The notes under the pieces are model-generated. The model saw only the letters and a list, made by a program, of their open reading frames with translations. It was not told the DNA's origin and ran no database searches. Below are positions 1-7,556 of a stretch of 15,846 nucleotides of DNA, one piece after another. The DNA comes from an uncultured Austwickia sp. (lineage in GTDB: Bacteria; Actinomycetota; Actinomycetes; Actinomycetales; Dermatophilaceae): positions 1-15,846 of the forward strand of contig CAKUSI010000053.1 in assembly GCA_934678955.1 (NCBI GenBank), written 5' to 3'. The first letter of the stretch is position 1, and each line of letters begins with the position of its first letter. The position numbers and the translations under genes are program-made.

Positions 1-351
1 GCGCTCGGCGATTACGGCGAGCGGGCGGCCGTCCGGCATCTGCAGCACCAGGGGCTCGTGATCCTGGCACGCAACTGGCGGTGCGCCGAGGGTGAGATCG
101 ACATCGTTGCGCGTGAGGGGGACTGCCTGGTCGTCTGCGAGGTGAAGACCCGCCGGACGATGGACTACGGGGCGCCGGTCGAGGCGATCACCTGGCGCAA
201 GGCTGCCCGGCTGCGTCGTCTCGCCGGCTGGTGGATCGAGGCGCAGCCTGAGCTGACCAGCGTGACCTGTCGCGTCCGCGTCGACGTCGTCGGCGTGTTG
301 CTGCCCTACCGCGGCGCGCCGCAGATCGAGCACCTCGCGGGGGTGTTGTAG
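1..351 (+). CDS. yraN: YraN/UPF0102 family nuclease-fold protein (5' end missing)
   Basis: The reading frame is open from the first base and ends at TAG 349-351, so 116 codons are visible and the true start lies outside the window. The visible part opens with the family signature LGDYGE, followed by ARNWRC, GEIDIV (about residues 31-36) and CEVKTRR (46-52). In this family the Glu/Asp of GEID and the ExK of EVK correspond to the active-site residues of the restriction-endonuclease-like fold. A nuclease role linked to DNA uptake or recombination is suspected for the family but is not well proven. The gene abuts comM with no gap (TAG directly followed by GTG), and dprA follows, which is the usual actinobacterial arrangement and implies one transcript. 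Only a handful of N-terminal residues appear to be missing. Family assignment is firm; biochemical function is not. Confidence 0.92.
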   Translation, partial: ALGDYGERAAVRHLQHQGLVILARNWRCAEGEIDIVAREGDCLVVCEVKTRRTMDYGAPVEAITWRKAARLRRLAGWWIEAQPELTSVTCRVRVDVVGVLLPYRGAPQIEHLAGVL

Positions 352-1965
352 GTGGCTCTCGGACGGACCTGCGCGATCGCGTTGAGCGGGCTGGAGGGCG
401 CCATGGTGCACGTCGAGGCGGACATCGGCGGCGGCCTGCCGACCTTCCTGATCGGAGGGCTGCCAGATGCCGCGTGCAAGCAGAGCGCGGATCGCATCCG
501 TTCGGCGGCGGCCCACTCGGGCATGGAACTTCCCCGGCACCGGATCGTCGTGAACCTCTCGCCGGCGTCGTTGCCGAAGAGCGGCAGCGTCTTCGACCTG
601 AGCATCGCGGTGGCCGCGCTGGCGGCCGCAAAGCTCGTGCCGGCGCGGGAGGTCGCCCCGGTGGTGCACCTGGGCGAGCTCGGCCTGGACGGCACGGTGC
701 GGGCGGTGCCCGGCGTCCTGCCGCTGGTGCTGGCCGCCGTCCGGTCGGGTCGGACGCGGGTGGTCGTCCCGGCCGGGAACGCCGTCGAGGCGGCGTTGGT
801 CCCGGGGGCCGACGTCGTGGCGGCGCACAGCCTGGAGCACGTGGTCGCGGTGCATCGGGCCGCGGAGGCGGGGGAGCCGCCCCCGATCGATCCGCGTCTG
901 GGGACTGGGTCGGAGCACGCCCGGTCAGGGTGGCTGTCTGGCTCCGGTGACGCAGGCAACGACGGCCTGGCAGGGCCCCCCGCCGACGGCCTGGCCGGGG
1001 TGGGTGCGCCTGATCTGCGGGACGTCGTGGGTCAGGGTGAGGCACGCCTGGCCTTGGAGATCGCGGCGGCTGGTGGGCACCACCTGCTGATGATCGGCCC
1101 GCCAGGCGCCGGCAAGACGATGCTGGCCGAGCGGCTTCCCTCCCTGCTCCCCGAGCTGTCCGTGGATCAGGCGATGGAAACAACTGCGGTGCACTCGATC
1201 CTCGGAGTGCTGCCTCCCGGCGTTCTGGTGCGCCGGCCGCCGTTCGTCGCGCCGCACCATGGCGCCTCGCTGGTGGCGGTGGTCGGCGGTGGCAGCGGCT
1301 GGATCCGGCCCGGGTTGGTGAGTCGTGCCCATCGTGGAGTGCTCTTCTTGGATGAGGCCCCCGAGTTCCGGCCCCAGGTCCTGCAGGCGCTGCGCCAACC
1401 CCTGGAGAGCGGGGAGGTCGTCCTCGCCCGGGCCCGCGCCTCGGTGCGCTACCCGTGCCGGTTCCAGCTCGTCCTCGCGGCGAACCCTTGCCCCTGCGGC
1501 CAGGGATACGGCAAGGGGGTTCGCTGCCGGTGCACTCCGCGCGCCCGCCGGGACTACCTCGGGCGTCTCGCCGGGCCCCTCCTCGACCGGGTGGACCTTC
1601 AGCTGCAGGTCCCGGCGGTATCCCTCGCGGGACTGGCCGGCGGGCCAGGAGAGGACAGCGCGACCGTGTCCGAGAGGGTCGACGCTGCGCGGGCGCTGCA
1701 GAGGCAGCGGTACGCGGGGGAGCCGTGGGCCCTGAACGCGCACCTTCCGGGTTCCCGCGTCCGCAGGGGCCCCCACGCCATACCGTCGCGCGCCCGGGCC
1801 GACCTCGAACGCGCGCTCGACCGTGGGACGCTCACGCTGCGCGGCTTCGACCGGGTGCTCCGCATCGCCCGCACGGTGCGAGATCTATCGGGCGGCGGCG
1901 AGGTGACCCGCGACGACGTCGGGTTGGCCCTCACCCTGCGGGCGCACGGCGGGGTCGCGGCATGA
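352..1965 (+). CDS. comM: YifB/ComM family AAA+ ATPase (Mg-chelatase-like)
   Basis: 537 residues from a GTG start immediately after the yraN stop. The N-terminal third (about 1-175) is the Lon-S5-like ChlI domain with NLSPASLPKSGSVFDLSIA near 68-86. A Gly/Ala-rich linker at about 180-220 leads into the AAA+ core. Walker A is GPPGAGKT (249-256) and Walker B is VLFLDEAPEF (330-339). The ANPCPCG segment (377-383) with two more cysteines at 392 and 394 forms the Cys cluster typical of the family, followed by AGPLLDRVDL. The C-terminal Mg-chelatase domain holds the RARADLERAL and LTLRGFDRVLRIARTVRDL motifs. ComM homologues are helicases that promote branch migration during natural transformation; whether this strain is naturally transformable cannot be told here. 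The linker at 180-220 seems somewhat long. The stop overlaps the dprA start (ATGA), suggesting translational coupling. Confidence 0.95.
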   Translation: MALGRTCAIALSGLEGAMVHVEADIGGGLPTFLIGGLPDAACKQSADRIRSAAAHSGMELPRHRIVVNLSPASLPKSGSVFDLSIAVAALAAAKLVPAREVAPVVHLGELGLDGTVRAVPGVLPLVLAAVRSGRTRVVVPAGNAVEAALVPGADVVAAHSLEHVVAVHRAAEAGEPPPIDPRLGTGSEHARSGWLSGSGDAGNDGLAGPPADGLAGVGAPDLRDVVGQGEARLALEIAAAGGHHLLMIGPPGAGKTMLAERLPSLLPELSVDQAMETTAVHSILGVLPPGVLVRRPPFVAPHHGASLVAVVGGGSGWIRPGLVSRAHRGVLFLDEAPEFRPQVLQALRQPLESGEVVLARARASVRYPCRFQLVLAANPCPCGQGYGKGVRCRCTPRARRDYLGRLAGPLLDRVDLQLQVPAVSLAGLAGGPGEDSATVSERVDAARALQRQRYAGEPWALNAHLPGSRVRRGPHAIPSRARADLERALDRGTLTLRGFDRVLRIARTVRDLSGGGEVTRDDVGLALTLRAHGGVAA

Positions 1966-3182
1966 ACCCCCGCGACCCGCGTGGACCTGCGCAAGTCCTA
2001 CCCCTGGGCGCCTGGCCTGTCTCGGCCGGCCGGTCGGACATCGCCGACGGCCTCCGGCGTGCGTACGACTGGGACGAGCGCACCGCGCGGCTGGCCTGGA
2101 GCAGGCTGGCGGAGCCGGCCGACCCGGTGGCGGCGCGACTCCTCGCGACGCACGGCGGGGCGTCGGCCGCGTTGGCGGCGCTCGCCGACGAGGCGCGCTC
2201 GACGCGGGAGGCGTTCGCCCGACGCTGGGACGCGCTCGACCTGCAGGCCGACCTCGCGGCGACGTCGGCCTGCGGGGCTAGGATCCTCATTCCGGGCGAC
2301 GAGGAGTGGCCGACCGGGCTGGACGAGCTGGCCGAACCCCCGTACTGCCTCTGGGTCCGCGGGCACCTCCCCCTGGGCCCCGCGTGCGAGCGCAGCGTCG
2401 CGGTCGTCGGCGCCCGTGCCTGCAGCGCGTACGGCGAGCAGCTGGCCTCCGAGCTCGGGGCGGGTCTGGCCGAGCGGGGATTCACGGTGATCAGCGGAGC
2501 GGCGTACGGGATCGACGCCGCCGCCCACCGGGGCGCGCTCGCCGTGGACGGGCCCACCGTCGCGGTGCTGGCGAGCGGCGTGGACCGCCCCTACCCGCAG
2601 GCCCACACCGTGCTCCTCGACGAGATCGCGCGGCGCGGTGCCGTGGTGAGCGAGATGCCGCCGGGCGCGGCGCCGCTGCGGCAGCGCTTCCTGCTGCGCA
2701 ACCGAGTCATCGCGACGGCGAGCCGCGGGACCGTGGTCGTGGAGGCGGGACTGCGCTCCGGCTCGCGCAATACCGCGGGCACCGCCGCCGCTCACGCGCG
2801 CGTCGTGATGGCGCTCCCCGGTCCGGTGACGTCGATGACCTCGGCGGGGTGCCACGAGATGATCCGCTCCGGGATGGCGGTGCTGGTGACGGACGCGGCG
2901 GAGGTCGCGGAGGCGGTGGGCGAGTACGGCACCGACCTGGCCCCGGTCCGCCGCGGACCGACGAGGGCGGAGGACCGGTTGGACCAGCCCGAGCGGCGGG
3001 TCCGCGACGTGCTGCCGGCGGGAGGCGGTAGCGGCGTGGAGCGCCTTGCCCGCGACGCGGGACTTGAGGAGTCGGCCGTCCGTGCGGCGCTCGGTCGTCT
3101 CGAGCTGGCAGGGCTCGCCGAACGCGACCCGTGGGGCTGGCGCCTGTCCGGGGCGTCCCGACGCGGCCGCGCAGCGCCCTGA
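1962..3182 (+). CDS. dprA: DNA-processing protein DprA (Smf)
   Basis: 406 residues, starting at an ATG that overlaps the comM TGA by four bases; this start gives a normal N-terminus. DprA binds incoming single-stranded DNA and loads RecA during transformation, and it is also widespread in bacteria that are not known to be competent. The Rossmann-like core is clear: VAVVGARACSAYG (146-158), VISGAAYGIDAAAHRGAL (176-193), VLASGVDRPYPQ (202-213), RQRFLLRNRVIA (240-251) and VVVEAGLRSGSRNTA (258-272), then ALPGPVTS (284-291). The N-terminal part (about 25-110) fits the helical SAM-like region. The last 60 residues (about 342-397) read as the C-terminal winged-helix domain. Nothing essential appears to be missing. 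It is the third gene of a tight yraN-comM-dprA operon, and a small hairpin lies right at its stop codon. Confidence 0.96.
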   Translation: MNPRDPRGPAQVLPLGAWPVSAGRSDIADGLRRAYDWDERTARLAWSRLAEPADPVAARLLATHGGASAALAALADEARSTREAFARRWDALDLQADLAATSACGARILIPGDEEWPTGLDELAEPPYCLWVRGHLPLGPACERSVAVVGARACSAYGEQLASELGAGLAERGFTVISGAAYGIDAAAHRGALAVDGPTVAVLASGVDRPYPQAHTVLLDEIARRGAVVSEMPPGAAPLRQRFLLRNRVIATASRGTVVVEAGLRSGSRNTAGTAAAHARVVMALPGPVTSMTSAGCHEMIRSGMAVLVTDAAEVAEAVGEYGTDLAPVRRGPTRAEDRLDQPERRVRDVLPAGGGSGVERLARDAGLEESAVRAALGRLELAGLAERDPWGWRLSGASRRGRAAP

Positions 3183-3198
3183 CCTTGTCTCAGGGTCA
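3180..3198 (+). terminator. Small hairpin at the dprA stop codon
   Basis: TGACCTTG and CAGGGTCA form an 8-bp stem (one G-U pair) around the triloop TCT. The left arm includes the dprA TGA. It is followed by ATTGCGTG and not by a real T-run. It may act as a weak terminator or 3' stabiliser between dprA and xerC; the stem is short, so chance is possible. Confidence 0.35.
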
Positions 3199-3293
3199 TT
3201 GCGTGCCACCCCTCCCGCTGGTGGAGGCCGCTGAGGGCGTCAGTTCCGGCGCGCCGACTTGCCGACCGCGAAGCGGGCAGCGACGGTAGAGCC

Positions 3294-4208
3294 GTGAGCG
3301 AGAATCCCTGGGTCGCTGCGCTTGAGGGGTTCGAGCGACATCTTCACCTGGAGCGAAACCGCTCCCCCCACACCTGTCGGGCCTATCTGGGCGACATGGG
3401 CCACCTCGCGGCGTACGCCCGCGCGTCGGGTCTGGACTCTCCCGCGGACGTCGACCTGCGGGTCCTGCGGCTGTGGCTGGGGGAGCAGGCCGAGCGGGGC
3501 GCGGCACGCACGACGCTGGCCCGGCGCGCCGCGGCCGCCAGGACGTTCTTCGCGTGGGCGGTCCGCACCGGTGTCGCTGCCTCCGACCCGGCGCAGCGCC
3601 TGGCTGCCCCCCGACGTCTCAGGTCGCTCCCCGGCGTCCTGAAGGCGGACCAGGCGAGCCGGCTGCTCGGGGTGGCCGGCGTCGCGGCGGACGACGCCGA
3701 CCCCCTCCACCTGCGGAACGCGGCCATCCTCGAGGTGCTCTACGCCTCCGCGATCCGCGTGAGCGAGCTGGTCGGCCTCGACGTGGACGACGTCGATGTG
3801 GGAGAGCGCGTCGCCCGGGTCATGGGCAAGGGTGGGCGCGAGCGGACCGTACCCTTCGGCGTCCCCGCCCGCGACGCCCTCCGGGCGTGGCTGGCACGAG
3901 GCCGGCCGCTGCTGGCGACGGTCCGCTCCGGTCCCGCGTTGTTCCTGGGGCGTCGGGGTGGGCGCATCGACCCGCGGGTGGTGCGCCGGGTGGTGCACGA
4001 GATGCTGGGTCACGTGCCCGACGCCCCGTCTCTGGGTCCCCACGGTCTGCGGCACTCCGCGGCGACCCACCTGGTCGAGGGCGGTGCAGACCTTCGCACC
4101 GTCCAGGAGCTCCTCGGCCACGCCAGCCTGGGCACCACGCAGATCTACACCCACGTTTCCGCCGAGCGATTGAGGAGCTCCTATGAGCAGGCCCATCCCC
4201 GCGCTTGA
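3294..4208 (+). CDS. xerC: Tyrosine recombinase XerC
   Basis: 304 residues from a GTG start, the usual length for XerC/XerD. The enzyme cuts and rejoins DNA at dif to resolve chromosome dimers at division. The N-terminal SAM-like core-binding domain spans about 1-95 ([23 protein letters not shown]). The catalytic domain has the full set of active-site residues: R155 (AIRVSEL), K179 (GKGGRE), H250 and R253 (HGLRHS), H276 ([11 protein letters not shown]) and the nucleophile Y285 (IYTH). It sits in the housekeeping position after dprA, with no attachment sites, excisionase or phage genes nearby, so a chromosomal Xer role is preferred over a phage integrase. XerC is chosen over XerD by this synteny. 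No strong ribosome-binding site is visible before the GTG. The last 26 bases overlap the next gene in another frame. Confidence 0.94.
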   Translation: MSENPWVAALEGFERHLHLERNRSPHTCRAYLGDMGHLAAYARASGLDSPADVDLRVLRLWLGEQAERGAARTTLARRAAAARTFFAWAVRTGVAASDPAQRLAAPRRLRSLPGVLKADQASRLLGVAGVAADDADPLHLRNAAILEVLYASAIRVSELVGLDVDDVDVGERVARVMGKGGRERTVPFGVPARDALRAWLARGRPLLATVRSGPALFLGRRGGRIDPRVVRRVVHEMLGHVPDAPSLGPHGLRHSAATHLVEGGADLRTVQELLGHASLGTTQIYTHVSAERLRSSYEQAHPRA

Positions 4209-5193
4209 CGGACGTGAGCGACCTGCGCGCGAGAGGCACCGGTCGCCCGCGGCAGGTGGGAACGCGGGGACCGGCCTGAGCCCGATCGCGCTCGCCGACG
4301 CCGATGTCGTCGCGGACGCCGATGTCGTCGCGGACGGGATCGTGACGTCGCCCCCGCCCCTTGCGAGGAACACGGAAACGCCACGACGGTCACCACGGCG
4401 GTCACCACGGCGGCGGTCGGCGTCGGGAGGCGGGGCACGCGCGATCGCCGTGATAGCCGCCGGGCTGGCCGTGCTCGCCGTCGTGGTCGGGCGGTGGGGC
4501 GACGGGTCGCAGTCCCCGCCCGAGCCGCAGGTCGCTGAGAGCCCGGCGGTGGCCTCTTCCGCGCCGCGCGCGAGCGCGCCCTCCCCTGAGACTCCGGCCC
4601 CGACGCCGCGCGACGAGGCTGTCCGAGACATGGTCGTCCCACGTCGGGCGTCCGGCACGATGCGGGCGCTGCCGGTCCCTGGGCAGGACAGCACCGGAGC
4701 CGGCAAACCGGTCCGGTACAGCGTCGAGATCGAGGACGGGCTGCGCGTCGACGAGGCGGAGTACACACGCACGGTACGCGCGGTGTTGACCGACCGCCGC
4801 GGCTGGGAGACCCAGGACGGGATGCGCTTCGTCCACGTGGATCCGGCCCAGGCGAGCGACGGGGCGGCGGTCGACGTGCACATCACGCTGGCCAGCCCCG
4901 ACACGGTCGATCGACTCTGCGCTCCGCTGGACACCGCGGGCGAGGTCAGCTGCCAGAACGGCGACCGTGTCGTGCTCAACGCCGTGCGGTGGATGCAGGG
5001 CGTGAGCGATTATGCGGGGCAGCTCCCGCAGTACCGGGAGTACCTCGTGAATCACGAGGTGGGGCACGCGCTGGGTCACGGGCACGCGGCATGCCCCGGC
5101 CCCGGCCGGCCGGCTCCCGTCATGCTGCAGCAGACGCTGGGCCTGGACGGCTGCACCCGCTACCCCTGGCCGGTGCCGGACCAGGTGTTCTGA
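4183..5193 (+). CDS. Membrane-anchored DUF3152 protein with a metzincin-type zinc motif
   Basis: 336 residues. The ATG lies inside the end of xerC, with GAGGAGC about five bases upstream as ribosome-binding site, so translation is probably coupled to xerC. Residues 1-85 are low-complexity and basic near the end ([12 protein letters not shown]), followed by one hydrophobic segment at about 87-105 and then a Pro/Ala/Ser-rich stalk (about 108-142). This is the layout of a protein anchored by one transmembrane helix with the rest outside. The C-terminal part (about 175-336) matches my recollection of DUF3152: [25 protein letters not shown], then [11 protein letters not shown] (291-301), which satisfies HExxHxxGxxH with H291, E292, H295 and H301. 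PVMLQQ (312-317) could supply the Met-turn. Four cysteines at 246, 257, 304 and 324 could form two disulfides. It is probably a zinc-dependent extracellular protease; the substrate is unknown. Confidence 0.88.
   Translation: MSRPIPALDGRERPARERHRSPAAGGNAGTGLSPIALADADVVADADVVADGIVTSPPPLARNTETPRRSPRRSPRRRSASGGGARAIAVIAAGLAVLAVVVGRWGDGSQSPPEPQVAESPAVASSAPRASAPSPETPAPTPRDEAVRDMVVPRRASGTMRALPVPGQDSTGAGKPVRYSVEIEDGLRVDEAEYTRTVRAVLTDRRGWETQDGMRFVHVDPAQASDGAAVDVHITLASPDTVDRLCAPLDTAGEVSCQNGDRVVLNAVRWMQGVSDYAGQLPQYREYLVNHEVGHALGHGHAACPGPGRPAPVMLQQTLGLDGCTRYPWPVPDQVF
4300..4335 (+). repeat. Two tandem 18-bp in-frame repeats
   Basis: The unit gccgatgtcgtcgcggac occurs twice head-to-tail (4300-4317 and 4318-4335) without mismatch, inside the DUF3152 gene. 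It encodes the doubled peptide ADVVAD in the cytoplasmic low-complexity N-terminus. As it is a multiple of three, changes in copy number keep the frame. Confidence 0.9.
4388..4411 (+). repeat. Two tandem 12-bp in-frame repeats
   Basis: The unit ggtcaccacggc is present twice in tandem (4388-4399, 4400-4411). It encodes the Arg/Ser/Pro-rich stretch that precedes the transmembrane segment of the DUF3152 protein, so copy number would change its positive charge. Confidence 0.85.
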
Positions 5194-5249
5194 CGGCGGT
5201 CGGCGGACCCGGAAGCCTGGGCACGGCGACGGGCGACGCATCCGGCCGA

Positions 5250-5924
5250 TCAGCGCAACGGAAGCAGGATGACCGGCCCGGCGCCGACCAGGGCCAGCGG
5301 GTCGACGTAATCGGACCCACGCCGGGCGCCCCAGTGCAGGCAGGCCCGCGGCAGACAGTGGCTGCCCTCCGTGACCAGGACCCCCAGGTCCTGACCCCGC
5401 CGGACCGCCTGCCCCGCGGTGACGAGCGCCCGCACGGGTTCGTATGTCGAGCGCAGACCGGTGGGATGGTCGATCGAGACCACACCTTTGCCGGCCACCG
5501 AGCCGGCGAACGCCACCACTCCGTCGGCGGCCGCCAGGACCGTGGCTCCTGAAGATGCTTGGAGATCCACGCCCCGGTGCCCCGCGAGCCAGCGCTGCGC
5601 CGGAGGGTCGAAGCGACGCGCGACCGACGGCCGGGGATCGAGCGGCCAGGACCACCGCGCGGCCCGGTGCGCCTCGCCTGCGGGGGTTCGTGGTGTCTGC
5701 GCGCTCGGCACCGGCGGGACTGCCTCGGCGGGCGCCGCCGTCCTCGCGGGGTCCACCGGCTCGACCGGAGCCATTGTCTCGGAGGGAGCCATCCAGCGGT
5801 CGATCATGGGAGTGGGTGACGCGGGTACGGGAGCAGGTGGCCCGGACGGGGGTACCGCCGCAGGCGCGACCGCCACCACCGCCCCGAGCAAGAGTCCCAA
5901 CCATCCGCCGGTCACGCGCAGCAT
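5250..5924 (-). CDS. Secreted M23 (LytM-like) peptidase with substituted catalytic His
   Basis: 224 residues on the minus strand, with GCGAGG ahead of the ATG. An N-terminal signal peptide is likely (hydrophobic stretch 7-24, WLGLLLGAVVAVAPAA). A Pro/Ala-rich linker (about 25-85) leads to the peptidase domain (about 90-215): WPLDPRPSVARRFDPP, GHRGVDLQ with zinc ligands H116 and D120, GVVAFAGSVAGKGVVSIDH, and HCLPRACLHWGARRG with H197. M23 enzymes normally have H-x-H here; the first His is C195. From memory, this CLHWG form is common in actinobacterial relatives next to rpsB. C190 and C195 may form a disulfide. Active enzymes of the family cut peptidoglycan cross-bridges; this one may be a non-catalytic wall-binding or regulatory protein. 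It converges on the DUF3152 gene with 56 bases between the stops, and lies downstream of the aminotransferase gene. Confidence 0.9.
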   Translation of the reverse strand: MLRVTGGWLGLLLGAVVAVAPAAVPPSGPPAPVPASPTPMIDRWMAPSETMAPVEPVDPARTAAPAEAVPPVPSAQTPRTPAGEAHRAARWSWPLDPRPSVARRFDPPAQRWLAGHRGVDLQASSGATVLAAADGVVAFAGSVAGKGVVSIDHPTGLRSTYEPVRALVTAGQAVRRGQDLGVLVTEGSHCLPRACLHWGARRGSDYVDPLALVGAGPVILLPLR

Positions 5925-6043
5925 GGTGGCAGCCTCGCGGGCCTCGCCCTGTGGCGACCAGGGCTCCTCGCGTCACTGTGGATCCGGCCCCTCAGGCCCG
6001 GGGCTGTGGGCGACCGGCGCGATGATCGCCCTCCCGCACAGGA

Positions 6044-7243
6044 TCAGCGGGTCGACGGGGCCGCCGCGGGTCGCGCGTGCGCCAACGGCGCCAGCCGGCG
6101 TGACGCCTCCTCGAGCACGTCGGGGCGCTTGCAGTACGCGAACCGGATCAGCGTGCGGGCGTAGCCGGGATCGCTGCAGAACGCCGACACCGGGATGGCG
6201 ACGACGCCGTACTTCGCCGGCATCTCCCGGCAGAACTGCGCCGCGTCGGCGATCCCCAACGGGGCGGTGTCGGCGACCTGGAAGTACGTCGCGTGTCCGC
6301 CGACGAGCCGGAACCCCGCCGCCGAGAGCCCCTCCGCGAGGAGGTCCCGACGCCGGCGCATCCCGTCGTTGAGCTCGGCGTACGCCTCCTCCGGTTGACC
6401 CAGCGCCGCCGCGATGGCCGGCTGGAACGGTGCACCGCCGGTGAACGAGGTGAACTGCTTGATCTGCGCGGCGGCCCGCACGGCGGGGGCGGGGCCGGCG
6501 ATCCACCCGACCTTCCAACCGGTGACCGAGAAGGTCTTGCCGGCCGAGGAGATCGTCAGCACCCACTGGGCGAGACCCGGCACCTCACGGGAGAGCGACG
6601 CCATGGGGACGTGAGGGGCGTCGAATGCCAGGTGCTCGTACACCTCGTCGGAGAGGATCCAGATCCCGTGCCGGACCGCCAGCCGGCCGATCGCCGCGAG
6701 CTCGTCACGGGTGAAGATCTTCCCGGTCGGGTTGTGCGGGGTGTTGAGCAGGATGGCTCGCGTGCGAGGGGTGATGGCGGCGGCCAGCGCCTCCTCGTCG
6801 AGCGACAGGTCCGGCAGCCGCAGCGGCACCCCGACCTGCACCCCGCCTGCGAGCGTGATGCCGGCCGTGTAGACGTCGAAGGCCGGCTCGATCACGACGA
6901 CCTCGTCCCCGGCCTCCACGAGCGCCGCCAGCGAGCAGGCGAGCGCGTCGGTCGCGCCGAACGTCACCAGCACCTCGCGGTCCGGGTCGACGTCCAGGCC
7001 GTAGAACCGCCGCTGGTGCTCCGCGATCGCCTCGCGCAGCGCGGGAGCGCCGAACAATTGCGGGTACTGGTTGATGCCCCGCGCCATCGCGTCTGTGACG
7101 AGGTCTTGGACCCAGGGAGGCGGGTTGGTGTCGGGGAAGCCCTGGCCGAGGTTCACGGCGCCGGTCCGCGCGGCCAACTCGCTCATCGTCGTGAAGATCG
7201 TCGTTCCGAACGGGCGCATCCGCCTCACCAGGGGGTTGTCCAT
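6044..7243 (-). CDS. PLP-dependent aminotransferase, class I/II (DapC/methionine aminotransferase-like)
   Basis: 399 residues on the minus strand, a complete fold-type I aminotransferase. NLGQGFPD (31-38), VTFGATDA (93-100), [11 protein letters not shown] (167-177), SDEVYEHL (198-205) and the PLP lysine K236 in [16 protein letters not shown] (232-247) are all present. R367 (LIRFAYCK) is the expected substrate-carboxylate arginine. The sequence resembles the mycobacterial protein annotated as N-succinyldiaminopimelate aminotransferase DapC, and also YbdL/kynurenine-type methionine aminotransferases. The substrate cannot be decided from sequence, so no symbol is given. The frame stays open upstream into rpsB, but similarity starts at [15 protein letters not shown]. 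The ATG at 7241-7243 has no Shine-Dalgarno and may be leaderless; the next ATG (7217-7219) follows GGTGAGG but too closely. The gene diverges from rpsB and is followed after 119 bases by the M23 gene. Confidence 0.93.
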   Translation of the reverse strand: MDNPLVRRMRPFGTTIFTTMSELAARTGAVNLGQGFPDTNPPPWVQDLVTDAMARGINQYPQLFGAPALREAIAEHQRRFYGLDVDPDREVLVTFGATDALACSLAALVEAGDEVVVIEPAFDVYTAGITLAGGVQVGVPLRLPDLSLDEEALAAAITPRTRAILLNTPHNPTGKIFTRDELAAIGRLAVRHGIWILSDEVYEHLAFDAPHVPMASLSREVPGLAQWVLTISSAGKTFSVTGWKVGWIAGPAPAVRAAAQIKQFTSFTGGAPFQPAIAAALGQPEEAYAELNDGMRRRRDLLAEGLSAAGFRLVGGHATYFQVADTAPLGIADAAQFCREMPAKYGVVAIPVSAFCSDPGYARTLIRFAYCKRPDVLEEASRRLAPLAHARPAAAPSTR

Positions 7244-7250
7244 GTGCGGC

Positions 7251-7256
7251 AGGGTA
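7251..7256 (-). promoter_or_regulatory. Possible -10 box of a leaderless aminotransferase transcript
   Basis: On the minus strand TACCCT (pattern TAnnnT) ends seven bases before the ATG of the aminotransferase gene, which puts the expected transcription start at or next to the A of the ATG. There is no Shine-Dalgarno, consistent with leaderless expression, which is frequent in actinobacteria. No convincing -35 hexamer is seen. Confidence 0.35.
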
Positions 7257-7279
7257 TCCGCCGCCTCGCCACCACCGAT

Positions 7280-7309
7280 TTCCGAGCGCGCCGTGCGCAC
7301 CCGTAGGAT
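7280..7309 (+). promoter_or_regulatory. Probable rpsB promoter
   Basis: TTCCGA (7280-7285) and TAGGAT (7304-7309) are separated by 18 bases. TAGGAT is a common actinobacterial -10 for the principal sigma factor; the -35 matches consensus at three of six positions. It would start transcription near 7316 and leave a leader of about 240 nt before rpsB. No gene is seen in the 7244-7556 gap. Confidence 0.5.
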
Positions 7310-7380
7310 GGACCCACCGCCTCGGTGTGTCCCGGGGCGGAATTCGCGCGCCTGCGCACCCGCGTCGATCCTGCCCACCA

Positions 7381-7413
7381 GTGGCCGGCGGCGAGGGGCC
7401 ACCCGTACCGGCC
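7381..7413 (+). other. Alternative RNA stems in the rpsB leader
   Basis: GTGGCC (7381-7386) can pair with GGCCAC (7397-7402), while the overlapping GGCCGG (7383-7388) can instead pair perfectly with CCGGCC (7408-7413). The two six-bp stems exclude each other. This could be a regulatory switch in the S2 leader, but in DNA this GC-rich such pairs also arise by chance. Confidence 0.3.
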
Positions 7414-7556
7414 GTTTCGACCGCGAGGGGACGCACGACCTCAGTCCGGCAGACCGCCACAGGCGGGCCGTCGGCGGAGTGCGTCGCGGGCGCCAGGCAC
7501 GCCGACGCACCTGCGCCGCGCGTGGACAACTGGAACGAACGGAAGGTAGTGGCCAC

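Noticed and set aside
188..1183. 331-codon minus-strand frame opposite yraN and comM
   Set aside because: An Arg/Pro/Ala-rich shadow of conserved sense genes.
3294..4208. Phage or genomic-island integrase
   Set aside because: Position after dprA, standard Xer length and no phage genes or att-like repeats favour chromosomal XerC.
3240..4979. 579-codon minus-strand open frame opposite xerC and the DUF3152 gene
   Set aside because: The sense strand encodes a complete XerC active site and the zinc motif; the antisense product is compositionally biased.
5194..5249. Bidirectional terminator between the convergent DUF3152 and M23 genes
   Set aside because: One would be expected, but no convincing stem was found in the 56 bases.
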